From: JAKJGA01 sp029554345
GTDB taxonomy: Bacteria; Spirochaetota; UBA4802; JAFGJZ01
Reading direction: 5' to 3'
Length of the DNA: 64,000 bases
NCBI GenBank assembly: GCA_035395685.1
Contig: DAOPBR010000005.1
Location: 1 to 64,000 of the forward strand
Position numbers and translations under genes: made by a program. Shown here piece by piece: positions 53,123 to 62,976 of the stretch. Each line of letters opens with the position of its first letter. Position 1 is the stretch's first letter. Below the pieces are notes generated by a model. It was given only the letters and a program-made list of their open reading frames with translations. It was not told the DNA's origin and ran no database searches.

Positions 53123-53653
53123 TTATCTTGCCGCCTGTGAAAGAATTATGTTCATCCTGTCCCTTATAAGCGCGGCTTTTTCATAGTTTTCTTCCATTAG
53201 CGATGTTGAAAGCAGTTTTTTCAGGGAATAAATATCATCTGTTTCGATATCGTCTTGTGAGAGAATATGTTCATAATTGTCGCATCTTTCATAATTTTCG
53301 GGAACTCGACCTGTATATCCGTTAAAATTTGGTTTTATATTTCGAATCATCTGTTCAAGAGCATCAGAAAAAACACTATAACAATTCTGACATCCGAGTT
53401 TATTTTTTCTGCTGATGTCTGCAAACGTATATGAACAGCTCGGACATATCTTCACATCCTCACCTTCCTGGACAGTTTCGCTGTCAAGAAAAGATAGAAT
53501 ATCGGGAATAGACAGCGAAAAAGAGCTTAGCTTGGAATTCAGACCGATCTCTCTTGCGCAAACTTCGCATAAATGAATTTCACTTTTGACGCTTTTAATA
53601 ATCTCAGTAAGATGTACTGAGGCCTCATTCTTTTTGCATCTTTCACAAATCAT
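53123..53653 (-). CDS. mcsA: McsA-like zinc-finger/UVR-domain protein
   Basis: 176 residues from ATG 53653, preceded by ggaag (the TTG at 53659 is closer to that site and less likely). Four CxxC pairs: CERC, CEVC, CPSC and CQNC, then a C-terminal UVR motif (LMEENYEKAALIRDRMN). McsA activates McsB and supports ClpC-dependent degradation in other bacteria. The order mcsA-mcsB-clpC is kept here. CtsR is not present upstream. Confidence 0.87.
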   Translation of the reverse strand: MICERCKKNEASVHLTEIIKSVKSEIHLCEVCAREIGLNSKLSSFSLSIPDILSFLDSETVQEGEDVKICPSCSYTFADISRKNKLGCQNCYSVFSDALEQMIRNIKPNFNGYTGRVPENYERCDNYEHILSQDDIETDDIYSLKKLLSTSLMEENYEKAALIRDRMNIILSQAAR

Positions 53654-53720
53654 TACCAACTTCCACTCATATATGATTAGTTACATTTCATTAATATCAA
53701 AAAAAACATATTTTGTCCAT

Positions 53721-53781
53721 AAAAAAACGCTGTTTCAATCTTTAAGCAAAACGATTTATCGTATGTTAAATAAAAACAGCG
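53721..53781 (-). terminator. Terminator of the protease-inhibitor operon
   Basis: On the minus strand: CGCTGTTT paired with AAACAGCG (53774-53781 and 53728-53735), a long loop holding a smaller ACGAT/ATCGT hairpin, then seven T (53727-53721). It ends transcription of the chagasin-like gene before mcsA. Confidence 0.65.
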
Positions 53782-53801
53782 CTTTGTAAATCAACAACGG
53801 A

Positions 53802-54173
53802 TTATTTTACAATAATTTTAATTTTCTTGTCTTTATAAGGATTCTCTTCTTTTTTCCATGGTTGATAATATTGTAGAACAATTTCACCTTGACCGGATTT
53901 TACTGCTTTTATTTTAAAAATCTGATAATCAAATCCGCCTGCCAATCGAGTATCGTCAGTAATCACTTCATTTTCAGAAACAATCTCTATGACATCCGGC
54001 TTTTTTTCAACAGACCATTTATATCCGGTTGACAGCTGAGACTTAACAGACAATGATATTGTTTCTCCGTTATTTAATGTAACAGTATCCTCCTTATCAC
54101 CAATTTTAATTATTCGAGTATCGGAAGCACAGGATACCATTATACCAAAAAAAATTAAAAGAAGATACTTCAT
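53802..54173 (-). CDS. Chagasin-like (I42) cysteine-protease inhibitor lipoprotein
   Basis: 123 residues. Lipoprotein signal (LLLIFFGIMVSCAS). Mature domain is an Ig-like I42 inhibitor with the three loops: LSTGYKWSV (NPTTG-like), RLAGGFDYQIF (GxGG-like), and YYQPWKKEE (RPW-like). By family it blocks papain-type proteases by wedging into the active site. It starts one base after the stop of a papain-like protease gene, its probable target, so the two are co-expressed and both exported. Confidence 0.8.
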   Translation of the reverse strand: MKYLLLIFFGIMVSCASDTRIIKIGDKEDTVTLNNGETISLSVKSQLSTGYKWSVEKKPDVIEIVSENEVITDDTRLAGGFDYQIFKIKAVKSGQGEIVLQYYQPWKKEENPYKDKKIKIIVK

Positions 54174-54174
54174 T

Positions 54175-55302
54175 CTATTTACCTACCGTTATATAAGATG
54201 CACCGCGACCGATATTATTGCATCCATACTCAATCCACATATAACCTTTCTCTCCCCAATCTTCACCCCACGAATTTTTTATGAGAAAAGATTTTTTTGA
54301 ATCATCCCATCCGACTATAACTATCGCATGATTTGTATCATATTGATTGCTGACCTTTGCAAATTCATCAAATATTCCGCCGGTATAAGCCTGAAATGCC
54401 GGTGTAACTTTTACACTGGCGGCAACAGGACCATATTTCGCTACAGCTTCTTTTATTTGCTTAACAGTTGGGAATTTTCCATCATTTATGGCTTTCCATT
54501 CAACAACACGGTATTTTGATGTAAGAACTCCTCCGCATGAAGAATTTTTTGCTTTGTAGGGTTTCATTTTTTCTTCAACTGCCCCGTTATCCAGTAGAAA
54601 TGCAAAAACACTCCAATAAGAACCGCCGTCACAACTGCCTGCATCACGGCCGTCAGACAATACAGCGCAATCAACAATATATTGTTCAGACAAATCAAGT
54701 GCTGTTTTATAATTAATTAAATAAACACTTTCGTAAACCGCCATAGCGGCGAAAGCCCAACAACTTCCGCATAGTCCCTGAAATCTGATTGGAGTCAGCA
54801 TTCCCTTATCGCGCCAATTAAATGCTGATTGGTTAGGATCAACAGAGATAATAGGTACAGGAATAATCGGTATAGGATCAGGCTTAAGCGGAGTAACAGG
54901 TTTTTCTGGTGTTACCGGTTTATCATTAATTCCTGGTTTAGGTAATACAATCGGTTCAGAAGGTTTCGGCTTTTCCACGGGCTGAACAGGCTTGGGATTG
55001 TCGATCGGTTGAACAGGTTTGGGTTTCGGTTTAGGTTTTGGAATATTCGGAAGTGGCTTATCTCCGGTAATTTTTGAAATATTCTGTTTAATCGCCCAGG
55101 TAATTCCTACCTGAAATTTTTTATTTTCTGCTATAATCTGTTTCCGGATTTCATCTACCTGCTTCTTAGTCTCTTCAAGAGTCTTTGCATCACGGTTTTT
55201 TTGATCCTTAACTGCATTAAAAATAGAATCACGCATATTCTGTGAAAAAATAATCCCGCTTGTAAGCAGGAGAGTTGAGATAACAAAAATTATTTTTTTC
55301 AT
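54175..55302 (-). CDS. Exported papain-like (C1) cysteine protease with Pro-rich linker
   Basis: 375 residues from ATG 55302, 6 bases after agagg (a second ATG directly before is too close). Signal peptide (IIFVISTLLLTSGIIFSQ), a helical segment to about 85, a repetitive linker of KPKP/VQP units to about 150, then the catalytic domain: FQGLCGSCWAFAAMAVYES (Cys), CDGGSYWSVF, NQYDTNHAIVIVGWDD (His) and FLIKNSWGEDWGEKGYMW (Asn). No inhibitory I29 propeptide is obvious, which may be why a separate inhibitor is made. Confidence 0.9.
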   Translation of the reverse strand: MKKIIFVISTLLLTSGIIFSQNMRDSIFNAVKDQKNRDAKTLEETKKQVDEIRKQIIAENKKFQVGITWAIKQNISKITGDKPLPNIPKPKPKPKPVQPIDNPKPVQPVEKPKPSEPIVLPKPGINDKPVTPEKPVTPLKPDPIPIIPVPIISVDPNQSAFNWRDKGMLTPIRFQGLCGSCWAFAAMAVYESVYLINYKTALDLSEQYIVDCAVLSDGRDAGSCDGGSYWSVFAFLLDNGAVEEKMKPYKAKNSSCGGVLTSKYRVVEWKAINDGKFPTVKQIKEAVAKYGPVAASVKVTPAFQAYTGGIFDEFAKVSNQYDTNHAIVIVGWDDSKKSFLIKNSWGEDWGEKGYMWIEYGCNNIGRGASYITVGK

Positions 55303-55456
55303 CATTTACCTCTTCTGATTTATTATAAGACATTAGTAATTATATATTGTTACAAATCTAATAAATCCATGAAAAGAAATACTTATACCTAACCGGATAT
55401 AAATATGCCTTTACTTTCATGAACATAATAAATTATAGACTTATTCGGGGTATAAA

Positions 55457-58207
55457 TCAACTATATATTTTACTCTGCAAAACGGATTCAATAGCATCTT
55501 TTACCATCTCTATTGTATAAGGTTTTACTATTATACCGTTAAATCCATAACTTTTAAAATCAGCCATTATTGGGTCGTTTGAATATCCGCTTGAAACTAT
55601 TGCAATTGAAGACGGGTCAATATCGCGTATTTTTTCAAGAACATACAAACCACCGTGATCTCCAGGAATAGTTATATCCAATATTACGAATTTATATATT
55701 TGACCAGATTCTTTTGACGACTTAAACTTGATTACAGCTTCATCACAAGAATCGATAGTATCAACTTGATATCCGATTCTTGTGAGAATCATGCAAGCCG
55801 TTTCCCTAACCTGTATATCATCATCAAGAACGAGAACTTTCCCTTCATGAACGAAATTGCTTGTTTCCTTGGAAATGATTGATTTTTGAACAGGATCATC
55901 TGATGAAGGCAGAAAAACCATAAAAGTTGTTCCGCTTGATTCGCCTGATATTACACGTATGCCGCCTTCATGTTTTCTTACAATTGAATAAACAGTTGCA
56001 AGTCCAAGACCATGACCGTCTGCTTTTGTTGTAAAATAAGGATCAAATATTCTTGAAACATTTTCAGGAGATATTCCCCGGCCTTGATCAACAAAAGAAA
56101 TTCTTATGTATTTTCCGTCTTTTATATCGGTCAGCGTTTCATTAATAGCTTCATAATTTTCAATTCTGGAAGTTAATACACCGCCGCCAGGCATAGCCTG
56201 CCTTGCATTAATGATCAGATTGTTAAAAACCTGGCTGATCTGCGAATCATCATATGAAACAGTAAAAAGATTTTCTTCGGCCTCGAAGACATAACGGATA
56301 TTTGAACCTCTGAGCAAAAATTCAAGAGACTCCTCAAGTAATAACTTTATATCACCGGTTCTTCTTATCGGTATTCCGCCCTTTGCAAATGTCAAAAGCT
56401 GCTGGGTTAAATGACTTGCCCTTTTTGTAGCATTTTCCGCTTCGGTAAGATATTTAACTGTCAATTCGTCAAGTGAGTTGTTTAAGCGTGAAAGATTTAT
56501 ATTTCCCATTATTGCTGTAAGAATATTATTAAAATCATGTGCGATTCCACCGGCGAGAACACCGAGAGAATCAAGTTTCTGTTTCTTTAATATTTCTTCT
56601 TCCAGAATTTTCTTTTCTGTAACATCTCTAAAAACCAAAACTACTCCGATTATCTGACTTCTTCTGTCAAGTATCGGGGCGGCACTGTCTGCAATGGAAA
56701 TTTCATTGCCGTATCTTGATATAAGAATGGTATTTCCTGATAATGCTTCAATTTGTCCTGTTTCAAGAACTTTCAACACCGGCGAATCCACAACCGATCT
56801 TGTAACTTCATTGATAATGTTGAATACTTCTTTTATTGGAAGACCTTTTGCTTCCTGGCTTGTCCATCCTGTTAATTTTTCAGCTATTGAATTCATGAAA
56901 ACGACATTAGCATTAATATCCGTACTTATTACCGCATCACCTATACTTCTCAATGTTACCGCAAGTCTTTCTCTTTCATCCGCAAGTTCTTCTTCTGTAA
57001 GTTTTTGAATAGAAATATCATTTATTAAATATATTCCGCCTGTAGAAAGATTGGCATAATATAATTCAAAATAAGTTTTTTTAACAGAATCATGGAAACA
57101 CATCTCCACAGGTCGGAAGTATCCAGTTTTAAGATAAATCGAATATGAACCTTCCCACAAATTTCTTATTTTACGGTTTCCGCTTCTGGCTGCTATCGAT
57201 TCCCAAAGCTGCTGAACAGATTGTATATCCAAATCAATTTCTATATTTTTTTGAAATACATTATTCTTATATATTATTCTACCGATCTTATCTGCTACAA
57301 TCAGCGCCATCGGCATTGATTCAATAATGCCTCTTAATTCATTTTCATTTGCTTTAAGGGCATGCTGAGCTATTTCCTTTTCCCTTATTTCACGTTCAAG
57401 ATTAATCGTCTTAAATTCAAGCTCACTCAAAAGCTCTTCTCTTTTAACCATGTATTCGCGTAAAGATGTTGCCATAACATTAAAAGCATTGGAGAGCATT
57501 CCGATTTCATCATTGCTGCATGCATCAATGTGAGCCGAAAGATCTCCCTGTTCAAATTTTTTCATAGCAGAAAGAAGTACATATATCGGATGGATGAGCT
57601 TGCCCGATATTTTTATTGACATTATGATTGCACCGATAATAGCGAATATGGCAATTGTTATGCTTATTACAAGAGCAATCATTGAACTCTTTTTCAAATG
57701 TATAAGAGAGCTTTCAAGTTCTGATTTTGAATTTACAACAGAACGGTTTAAAAGAGAAATTAAAATATCCTTATTTTCTTTAAACTTTTGTGTTGAATCC
57801 TTCTGTAAATATATATTACCGTAAGGTGATTTTGCGAGACCAATGCCGACCTGATAATATAATATAAAATTAGAATTTATATCTTTGAAGAATTCTTTCT
57901 TTTCGGGATAATCACGGATTAAATCGTAAATTGAATCATAAAAAAGTTTTGCCTTGAAATCCAAATCTTCAATGTTCTGATTTTTCTTTTCCTGTTCGAA
58001 TAAGATGATATCCCAAATCTCTGCATGAAGCGTATTCACTATTAAAATAGCGTCATTAAAACTTTTTTCTGTTCTAAGCTTCTTTTCAAGAATTTCGTTG
58101 ATATTATCCGAATTATAGTCAAGATACAGGACATTTGCTATAGTCAAGACTGTAAAAACAGAAATAACCATAACATATCCGATAATAACTTTTCGGCGGA
58201 AATTCAA
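55457..58207 (-). CDS. Hybrid sensor histidine kinase with two PAS domains
   Basis: 916 residues. TTG 58207 is the start: gaggag lies 7 bases upstream and no ATG is better placed. TM1 at about 8-27, extracytoplasmic four-helix-type domain, TM2 about 172-196, HAMP about 197-250, coiled coil, PAS about 290-400, PAS about 418-535, HisKA with GGIAHDFNNILTAI (phospho-His), HATPase with NLIINARQAM and GHGLGLATVYSIV, and a receiver with VLVLDDD and VILDITIP (phospho-Asp). Phosphorelay partner not seen nearby. Four bases after a Cache-type lipoprotein gene, which may be its sensor subunit. Confidence 0.93.
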   Translation of the reverse strand: MNFRRKVIIGYVMVISVFTVLTIANVLYLDYNSDNINEILEKKLRTEKSFNDAILIVNTLHAEIWDIILFEQEKKNQNIEDLDFKAKLFYDSIYDLIRDYPEKKEFFKDINSNFILYYQVGIGLAKSPYGNIYLQKDSTQKFKENKDILISLLNRSVVNSKSELESSLIHLKKSSMIALVISITIAIFAIIGAIIMSIKISGKLIHPIYVLLSAMKKFEQGDLSAHIDACSNDEIGMLSNAFNVMATSLREYMVKREELLSELEFKTINLEREIREKEIAQHALKANENELRGIIESMPMALIVADKIGRIIYKNNVFQKNIEIDLDIQSVQQLWESIAARSGNRKIRNLWEGSYSIYLKTGYFRPVEMCFHDSVKKTYFELYYANLSTGGIYLINDISIQKLTEEELADERERLAVTLRSIGDAVISTDINANVVFMNSIAEKLTGWTSQEAKGLPIKEVFNIINEVTRSVVDSPVLKVLETGQIEALSGNTILISRYGNEISIADSAAPILDRRSQIIGVVLVFRDVTEKKILEEEILKKQKLDSLGVLAGGIAHDFNNILTAIMGNINLSRLNNSLDELTVKYLTEAENATKRASHLTQQLLTFAKGGIPIRRTGDIKLLLEESLEFLLRGSNIRYVFEAEENLFTVSYDDSQISQVFNNLIINARQAMPGGGVLTSRIENYEAINETLTDIKDGKYIRISFVDQGRGISPENVSRIFDPYFTTKADGHGLGLATVYSIVRKHEGGIRVISGESSGTTFMVFLPSSDDPVQKSIISKETSNFVHEGKVLVLDDDIQVRETACMILTRIGYQVDTIDSCDEAVIKFKSSKESGQIYKFVILDITIPGDHGGLYVLEKIRDIDPSSIAIVSSGYSNDPIMADFKSYGFNGIIVKPYTIEMVKDAIESVLQSKIYS

Positions 58208-58211
58208 TTAC

Positions 58212-59234
58212 TTACTCCTCAATAAATCCAAGTAAATAAAGATCGGGACCTTTCAATTTTTTCGAATAGCATTTGAATCTTTTCCCCTTGTATTCGAAAT
58301 CAAAAGGTTTTGTAGATTGTATATTCTCTGCAAGCTTCCTTAATTCGGGGGAATTCTTTTGAGAAGAAAGCTTGTACTCTTCGTTTGTTACAGGATGATT
58401 GGAAAGCTGATCTAAATAATAAATTAAACCTACCTCATTTATGTCAGAAAAAATTGTTGCCCCCAAAGATTTTGAAATAACCAGAGATTTTTGTGAAACC
58501 AACATCAAAATTTCATCTTTGTTTGAAATCGTTGAATCCGCTAAATCTTTAATTCTAATATCAACCGATGCTCCTCCGATAAAACCCTTTTCAGTATAAA
58601 TTGGAGATATAGCCATAATTATCCAGCCATTGCCTACAAGACTCCCGTAAGGCTCAGGCGACCACATTACTTTTTTTTCAGGATTATTTTTTTCAGAAAT
58701 CATATTCCACCAAAACATTTGACGCATATCAAGTTTTGGTTTAATTCCGGACATTAAATCCTTATAAGGATATGTTAAAGCTATCGGATCACCTGTCATT
58801 ATCCATGACTGGGCAGAAAAAGGTGTTAATTTCTGCGCTTTTATCATTTCTGTCTGAGTATTTTCAAGAAGAAGCATTTTTTTCTTAATATCATCATTTA
58901 CAGGAACAAAACCGCTTGTTGCAATAGCGGCCTTGCCGTCATTTTTAAATTTATAATACTGAGTGTTATTAAAAAAGCGGTAATTTCCGCCGGTTGATTC
59001 GTCCATTGAGGAAATATTCAGATTATAATTCTCTGATGTTAAAAGAAGAACTTCCGTAACGTTATCGAGATTTTCAGCATTTCTTTCAGCAATAATTAAA
59101 CTTGATTCTATTACAGAGACTATTTTATCCATTGTCTGTAAAAGTTCATTATTTTTACTATGTCCGCATGATAAGCAGAAAAAAAATGCTAAAAACAGCA
59201 AAAAAGGTTTTTTTATATTGTTCGGAAAATCCAT
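58212..59234 (-). CDS. Cache-type sensor lipoprotein, probable partner of the hybrid kinase
   Basis: 340 residues. Lipoprotein signal (FLLFLAFFFCLSCGHS). The mature part has a long helix (about 30-60) then a double-Cache-like ligand-binding fold: WIMTGDPIALTYPYKD, MWSPEPYGSLVGNGWIIMAISPIY and KGFIGGASVDIRI, typical of dCache_1. No kinase domain of its own. It precedes the sensor kinase by four bases in the same operon. The kinase's own extracytoplasmic part is small and helical, so a ligand-binding lipoprotein would complement it. Confidence 0.8.
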   Translation of the reverse strand: MDFPNNIKKPFLLFLAFFFCLSCGHSKNNELLQTMDKIVSVIESSLIIAERNAENLDNVTEVLLLTSENYNLNISSMDESTGGNYRFFNNTQYYKFKNDGKAAIATSGFVPVNDDIKKKMLLLENTQTEMIKAQKLTPFSAQSWIMTGDPIALTYPYKDLMSGIKPKLDMRQMFWWNMISEKNNPEKKVMWSPEPYGSLVGNGWIIMAISPIYTEKGFIGGASVDIRIKDLADSTISNKDEILMLVSQKSLVISKSLGATIFSDINEVGLIYYLDQLSNHPVTNEEYKLSSQKNSPELRKLAENIQSTKPFDFEYKGKRFKCYSKKLKGPDLYLLGFIEE

Positions 59235-59286
59235 CTAACCAACCCGTATGAAATTGCTCAAAAAATTCAGCTTAACTATTATTATT

Positions 59287-59330
59287 AATATTGCATTATT
59301 ATTTGCAATACAAAAATAATGCATCAATAT
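59287..59330. repeat. Alternative hairpins in the gap between divergent genes upstream of ispH
   Basis: TATTGCA (59289-59295) pairs with TGCAATA (59304-59310). The overlapping GCATTATT (59293-59300) pairs with AATAATGC (59315-59322). The two pairings exclude each other. It lies 28 bases before the ispH start. No known leader is recognised. Confidence 0.35.
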
Positions 59331-59357
59331 ATTTTTTAAAGTTATTTAGCAGGTTTT

Positions 59358-60218
59358 ATGAAAGTATGTATCCCGAAATTATCAGGTTTTTGTCCCGGAG
59401 TGAAAACTGCAGAAAATAACCTGATGAATGAAAATAAAAAAAGGAAATTGGTAATAATCGGCAAACTTATTCACAATAACCGGTATATATCGTATCTATC
59501 GGATTTAGGAATTCAAACAACAAGCGATTATTCTGCAATTGATTCTGAATCTGTAGTAGTTATACGAACTCACGGAATCAATAGATTTACAGAGAAAGAA
59601 ATAAGAAAACATCACGAAGTACTTGATTTAACTTGTTTTAAGGTTAAAAATCTTCAAAATAAAATATTAGAAAAATCAAAAGAAGGATTTCACATCATTA
59701 TAACAGGTAAAAAAAATCATCCCGAAGTTCAATCTCTTCTCAGTTATGCAGAAAATTCCGATGTTATTGAAGATGAAAATCTTGCAGATATTTTTTTTAG
59801 AAATAATAGAGATTCATTAATAAATAAAAAAGTTTTTATCTGCTCTCAAACAACAAGCTCAAGAGATCTCCTTGCAAAAACCGAAATATTGGCAAAAAAA
59901 TATCTTCCTGACACTCAAATAGAGATATTTGATTCGATTTGCTCTATAACAGATCAAAGAGAAAAACAGGCGATTGAACTTCAGACTAAAGTTGATGCTA
60001 CTGTTGTTTTAGGCGATAAAGAATCTTCAAATGCCATGAAGCTGTTTAATAATCTTCACAAAATAAATAAAAATACATATTTTGCCTCTTCTACAGAAGA
60101 ACTGCTTAAGATTTCTGAAGTTCTGGGAAATGCCGAGTCTATTCAGATAGTATCTTCATCTTCAACACCTAAGTTTGTTGAAGATGAGGCAGTCAAATAT
60201 TTTGAATCCATAGAATGA
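59358..60218 (+). CDS. ispH: 4-hydroxy-3-methylbut-2-enyl diphosphate reductase
   Basis: 286 residues. Iron-sulfur ligands: Cys in GFCPGVKTAE, in LTCFKVKN and in DSICSITDQRE. Other active-site residues: RTHGIN, KKNHPEV, and SQTTSSRDLL. Last step of the MEP pathway, making isopentenyl and dimethylallyl diphosphate. ATG after gcagg. The downstream YiiX-like gene follows after 12 bases. Confidence 0.93.
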   Translation: MKVCIPKLSGFCPGVKTAENNLMNENKKRKLVIIGKLIHNNRYISYLSDLGIQTTSDYSAIDSESVVVIRTHGINRFTEKEIRKHHEVLDLTCFKVKNLQNKILEKSKEGFHIIITGKKNHPEVQSLLSYAENSDVIEDENLADIFFRNNRDSLINKKVFICSQTTSSRDLLAKTEILAKKYLPDTQIEIFDSICSITDQREKQAIELQTKVDATVVLGDKESSNAMKLFNNLHKINKNTYFASSTEELLKISEVLGNAESIQIVSSSSTPKFVEDEAVKYFESIE

Positions 60219-60230
60219 GGAGAAATAAAG

Positions 60231-61736
60231 ATGAAATACTTAATTCTTTTAACTTTAATATTTACCTATAATCACCAGTCAGGTTTATTTGCTCAAGCCG
60301 TTGAAAAAAATTATGAATCACTTTTCAATTCCGCCGAAAATACTGTTTTAGTTTCACGAAATGGAATGTATTCAATTATAAATTTTATTAAAAACAGCAA
60401 TTCCGATGATTTATCTGATAAATCAGAAAAATCAGAACTGCCGGCAGAAAGTAAAAGAATTTGGCTGAAATCGGTATGGACTTCTTTTCTTGATTATTTT
60501 TTTACAATTGAATCATTAGAAAACGAACTAAAAACAATTAAGACTTATTCCAGATATTCTGAATCAAGAATTTTCCATATTAAAAAGGCTATTTTTCTGA
60601 CAAAATACCGTTTTGCTCTTGAATTCATAACTGAAATGGAAAAAGACACTGCATTTCATACCATTCTAAATGATAAAATTCCCGAAGAAGGTTTTCCTTC
60701 AGGATTATATTCCAAACTTAAATTCAATTATTTGAATGTGATGACGGCTACTGAGTTTGCTGCATATAATTCTCTTTCACTTAATTATGAAATACCAAAA
60801 AATAAACTTCTTATCTCAGCAATGGATGAAGATTCTAAATATTTATGGAATGCCGGCAAAGGGAAAGGAGAAATTCTTACCGCCAAAAATTCATTGCTGA
60901 TAATAAAAGAAGGATTTAAAAAAGCTATTTTTCCTGTGCAGAAAAATATTTCTGAAACTGCCGGTGATATTAAAATATTACGTCATAACAAAAATCTTAT
61001 TTCAAAAAAACAGATTGAACAGATTAAAAGTAATTTGTTGCCGGGTGACATTTTACTCGAAAGGAGGGAATGGTACTTAACTAATGCCGGCATTCCGGGT
61101 TTCTGGACACATGCGGCAATTTTTATCGGAACAGCTGAACAGAGAAAAAAATATTTTGATGATAATATTTCCGATGTTCTTGAAAATGGAAATTATAACG
61201 ATTTGGAATTATTGCTAAAAAATAAATATCCTTCCGCCTATTCAACCTCACTTAAACCCGATGAATCAGGTTATGAGCGCAGTGTTATTGAAGCAATAAG
61301 CGAGGGTGTACTTTTCACATCACTAGAACATTCTGCAGACTGTGATTCAATTGCCGTTTTGAGGCCAAAACTCCCCAAGAATGAAATAGCAAAAGCAATC
61401 ATAAAAGCCTACCATTACAGCGGCAGACCTTATGATTTCGATTTTAATTTTTTAACAGATTCTGCTCTTGTCTGCACTGAGCTGGTTTATAAATCATATG
61501 AAACAGCAAATAACGGATCAGGCATACCTTTTATAATGGAAAATGTTGCGGGAAGAAAAATGCTTACAGCAAACGGAATTGCTAAAACTTTTGCATCACA
61601 GAACGGCAGCAATAAAATATTTGATTTTGTTTTATTTTATGACGGAATAGAGTCAAAAAAAATATCGGTTCTAAATACAGAAAAAGAATTTATAAAAAGC
61701 ATCAAGCGCGGAAAGTGGCATATCTTTATGCAATAA
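60231..61736 (+). CDS. Exported YiiX-like permuted-papain (NlpC/P60 superfamily) protein
   Basis: 501 residues with a signal peptide (ILLTLIFTYNHQSGLFAQ). The N-terminal half (to about 260) is helical and unrecognised. The C-terminal half is a YiiX/YebB-type permuted NlpC/P60 fold: LLPGDILLERREWYL, GFWTHAAIFIGT (His) and DSALVCTELVYKSY (Cys). Likely amidase or lipid hydrolase in the envelope. ATG after aatgagg, so coupled to ispH. Confidence 0.78.
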   Translation: MKYLILLTLIFTYNHQSGLFAQAVEKNYESLFNSAENTVLVSRNGMYSIINFIKNSNSDDLSDKSEKSELPAESKRIWLKSVWTSFLDYFFTIESLENELKTIKTYSRYSESRIFHIKKAIFLTKYRFALEFITEMEKDTAFHTILNDKIPEEGFPSGLYSKLKFNYLNVMTATEFAAYNSLSLNYEIPKNKLLISAMDEDSKYLWNAGKGKGEILTAKNSLLIIKEGFKKAIFPVQKNISETAGDIKILRHNKNLISKKQIEQIKSNLLPGDILLERREWYLTNAGIPGFWTHAAIFIGTAEQRKKYFDDNISDVLENGNYNDLELLLKNKYPSAYSTSLKPDESGYERSVIEAISEGVLFTSLEHSADCDSIAVLRPKLPKNEIAKAIIKAYHYSGRPYDFDFNFLTDSALVCTELVYKSYETANNGSGIPFIMENVAGRKMLTANGIAKTFASQNGSNKIFDFVLFYDGIESKKISVLNTEKEFIKSIKRGKWHIFMQ

Positions 61737-61740
61737 AAAA

Positions 61741-62976
61741 CTAAGATGTACGCTTCCTTACAGTAACTGATTTTATCGATCTGCTATCTGATTCACTGAT
61801 AGTAATTTCGCATCCTTCATATATGTATTTCTCTCCGGTTTTAGGAATTTTTCCGGAAAGCCACATTATAAAACCTGCTACTGTGTCATAATTTCTTTTG
61901 TCAATTTTCAAAGAAAATATCTTTTCAAAGATGTCAATATCAAGGGAAGCATCTACCAGGTATTTCCCTTTTGTAATTTCTGAAACAAAATCCTTGGACT
62001 CGTGTTCTCTAGTCTGAATTTCACCGAATATTTCTTCGGCAATATCTTCTCTTGTCGCAAGTCCTGTTACAGCTCCGTGTTCATTAACAACAAAAACCAT
62101 CATTATTCCATTGTTTAAAAATTCGTGATAAAGTTCATAAATTAATTTTGTTTCAGGAACATAAATTGCAGGTTTAATAACGCTTTTTATTGAAGTCGGA
62201 TTCAAAAACAAATCTTTAAAACTAATATATCCAATAATATTATCCACCCTCTTTTCATAGACGGCAATTCTAGAAAAATGAGTTTTATCAATCATGCGGA
62301 CAACGTCTTTTATGCTGTCCCCGGATTCTATTGAAACTATATCAATGGTTGGAGTCATTATTTCTTTAACCATAACTTCATTCATCTGAAGTATTTCATC
62401 AACATACTCTTTGTAATCGCGTTTTATCACACCGGTCTGTTCCCCGATTTTAAAAAAGAGACCAATTTCTTCACGAGAACGCAGAAATGATTTATCCGTA
62501 GACGTTTTAAATAATCTTTTTGCTATAGATGACAAAGATAATGATATAAAAACCAGAGGTTTTAAAACCGTTATAACAGCATTGATAACGTAAGAAAAAG
62601 AACATATAAAAAAAGAAGTTTTAGCACGAGCAAATATTTTCGGTGTTATTTCACCGAAAAGCAAAAGAAAAATGGTAAGTACAGCTGATATAACAAATAA
62701 TTCTTCAGGTTCAGTTTGGTAAAAAGTATTTGCAACATAAGCAACAAGAACCGTAGTTCCGATATTCGCAATATTGTTACCAATAAGAATTGCGGCAATA
62801 GCATTTTCAGATTTTTCTATTATCTTCAAAGCCATCAAGGCACCGAATTTTCTTTTTTCTGAAAGAGATTTGAGATGAAGTCTATTCGCCGACATCACCG
62901 CAGTTTCTGACGCAGAAAAGAAAAAAGACATTAGGACAAAGCAGAGAATTGCAATTTCGTATATTAATTCAATCAT
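61741..62976 (-). CDS. CNNM/CorC-type membrane protein (DUF21-CBS-CorC_HlyC)
   Basis: 411 residues, complete. N-terminal DUF21 membrane domain with three to four helices (FFFSASETAVMSANRLHLKSL, then LLFGEITPKIFA), two CBS domains (MTPTIDIVSIESGDSIKDVV and FVVNEHGAVTGLATREDI), and the C-terminal CorC_HlyC domain (YDTVAGFIMWLSGKIP). The family handles Mg2+/Co2+ efflux. It overlaps its upstream paralogue by 8 bases. Confidence 0.9.
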   Translation of the reverse strand: MIELIYEIAILCFVLMSFFFSASETAVMSANRLHLKSLSEKRKFGALMALKIIEKSENAIAAILIGNNIANIGTTVLVAYVANTFYQTEPEELFVISAVLTIFLLLFGEITPKIFARAKTSFFICSFSYVINAVITVLKPLVFISLSLSSIAKRLFKTSTDKSFLRSREEIGLFFKIGEQTGVIKRDYKEYVDEILQMNEVMVKEIMTPTIDIVSIESGDSIKDVVRMIDKTHFSRIAVYEKRVDNIIGYISFKDLFLNPTSIKSVIKPAIYVPETKLIYELYHEFLNNGIMMVFVVNEHGAVTGLATREDIAEEIFGEIQTREHESKDFVSEITKGKYLVDASLDIDIFEKIFSLKIDKRNYDTVAGFIMWLSGKIPKTGEKYIYEGCEITISESDSRSIKSVTVRKRTS

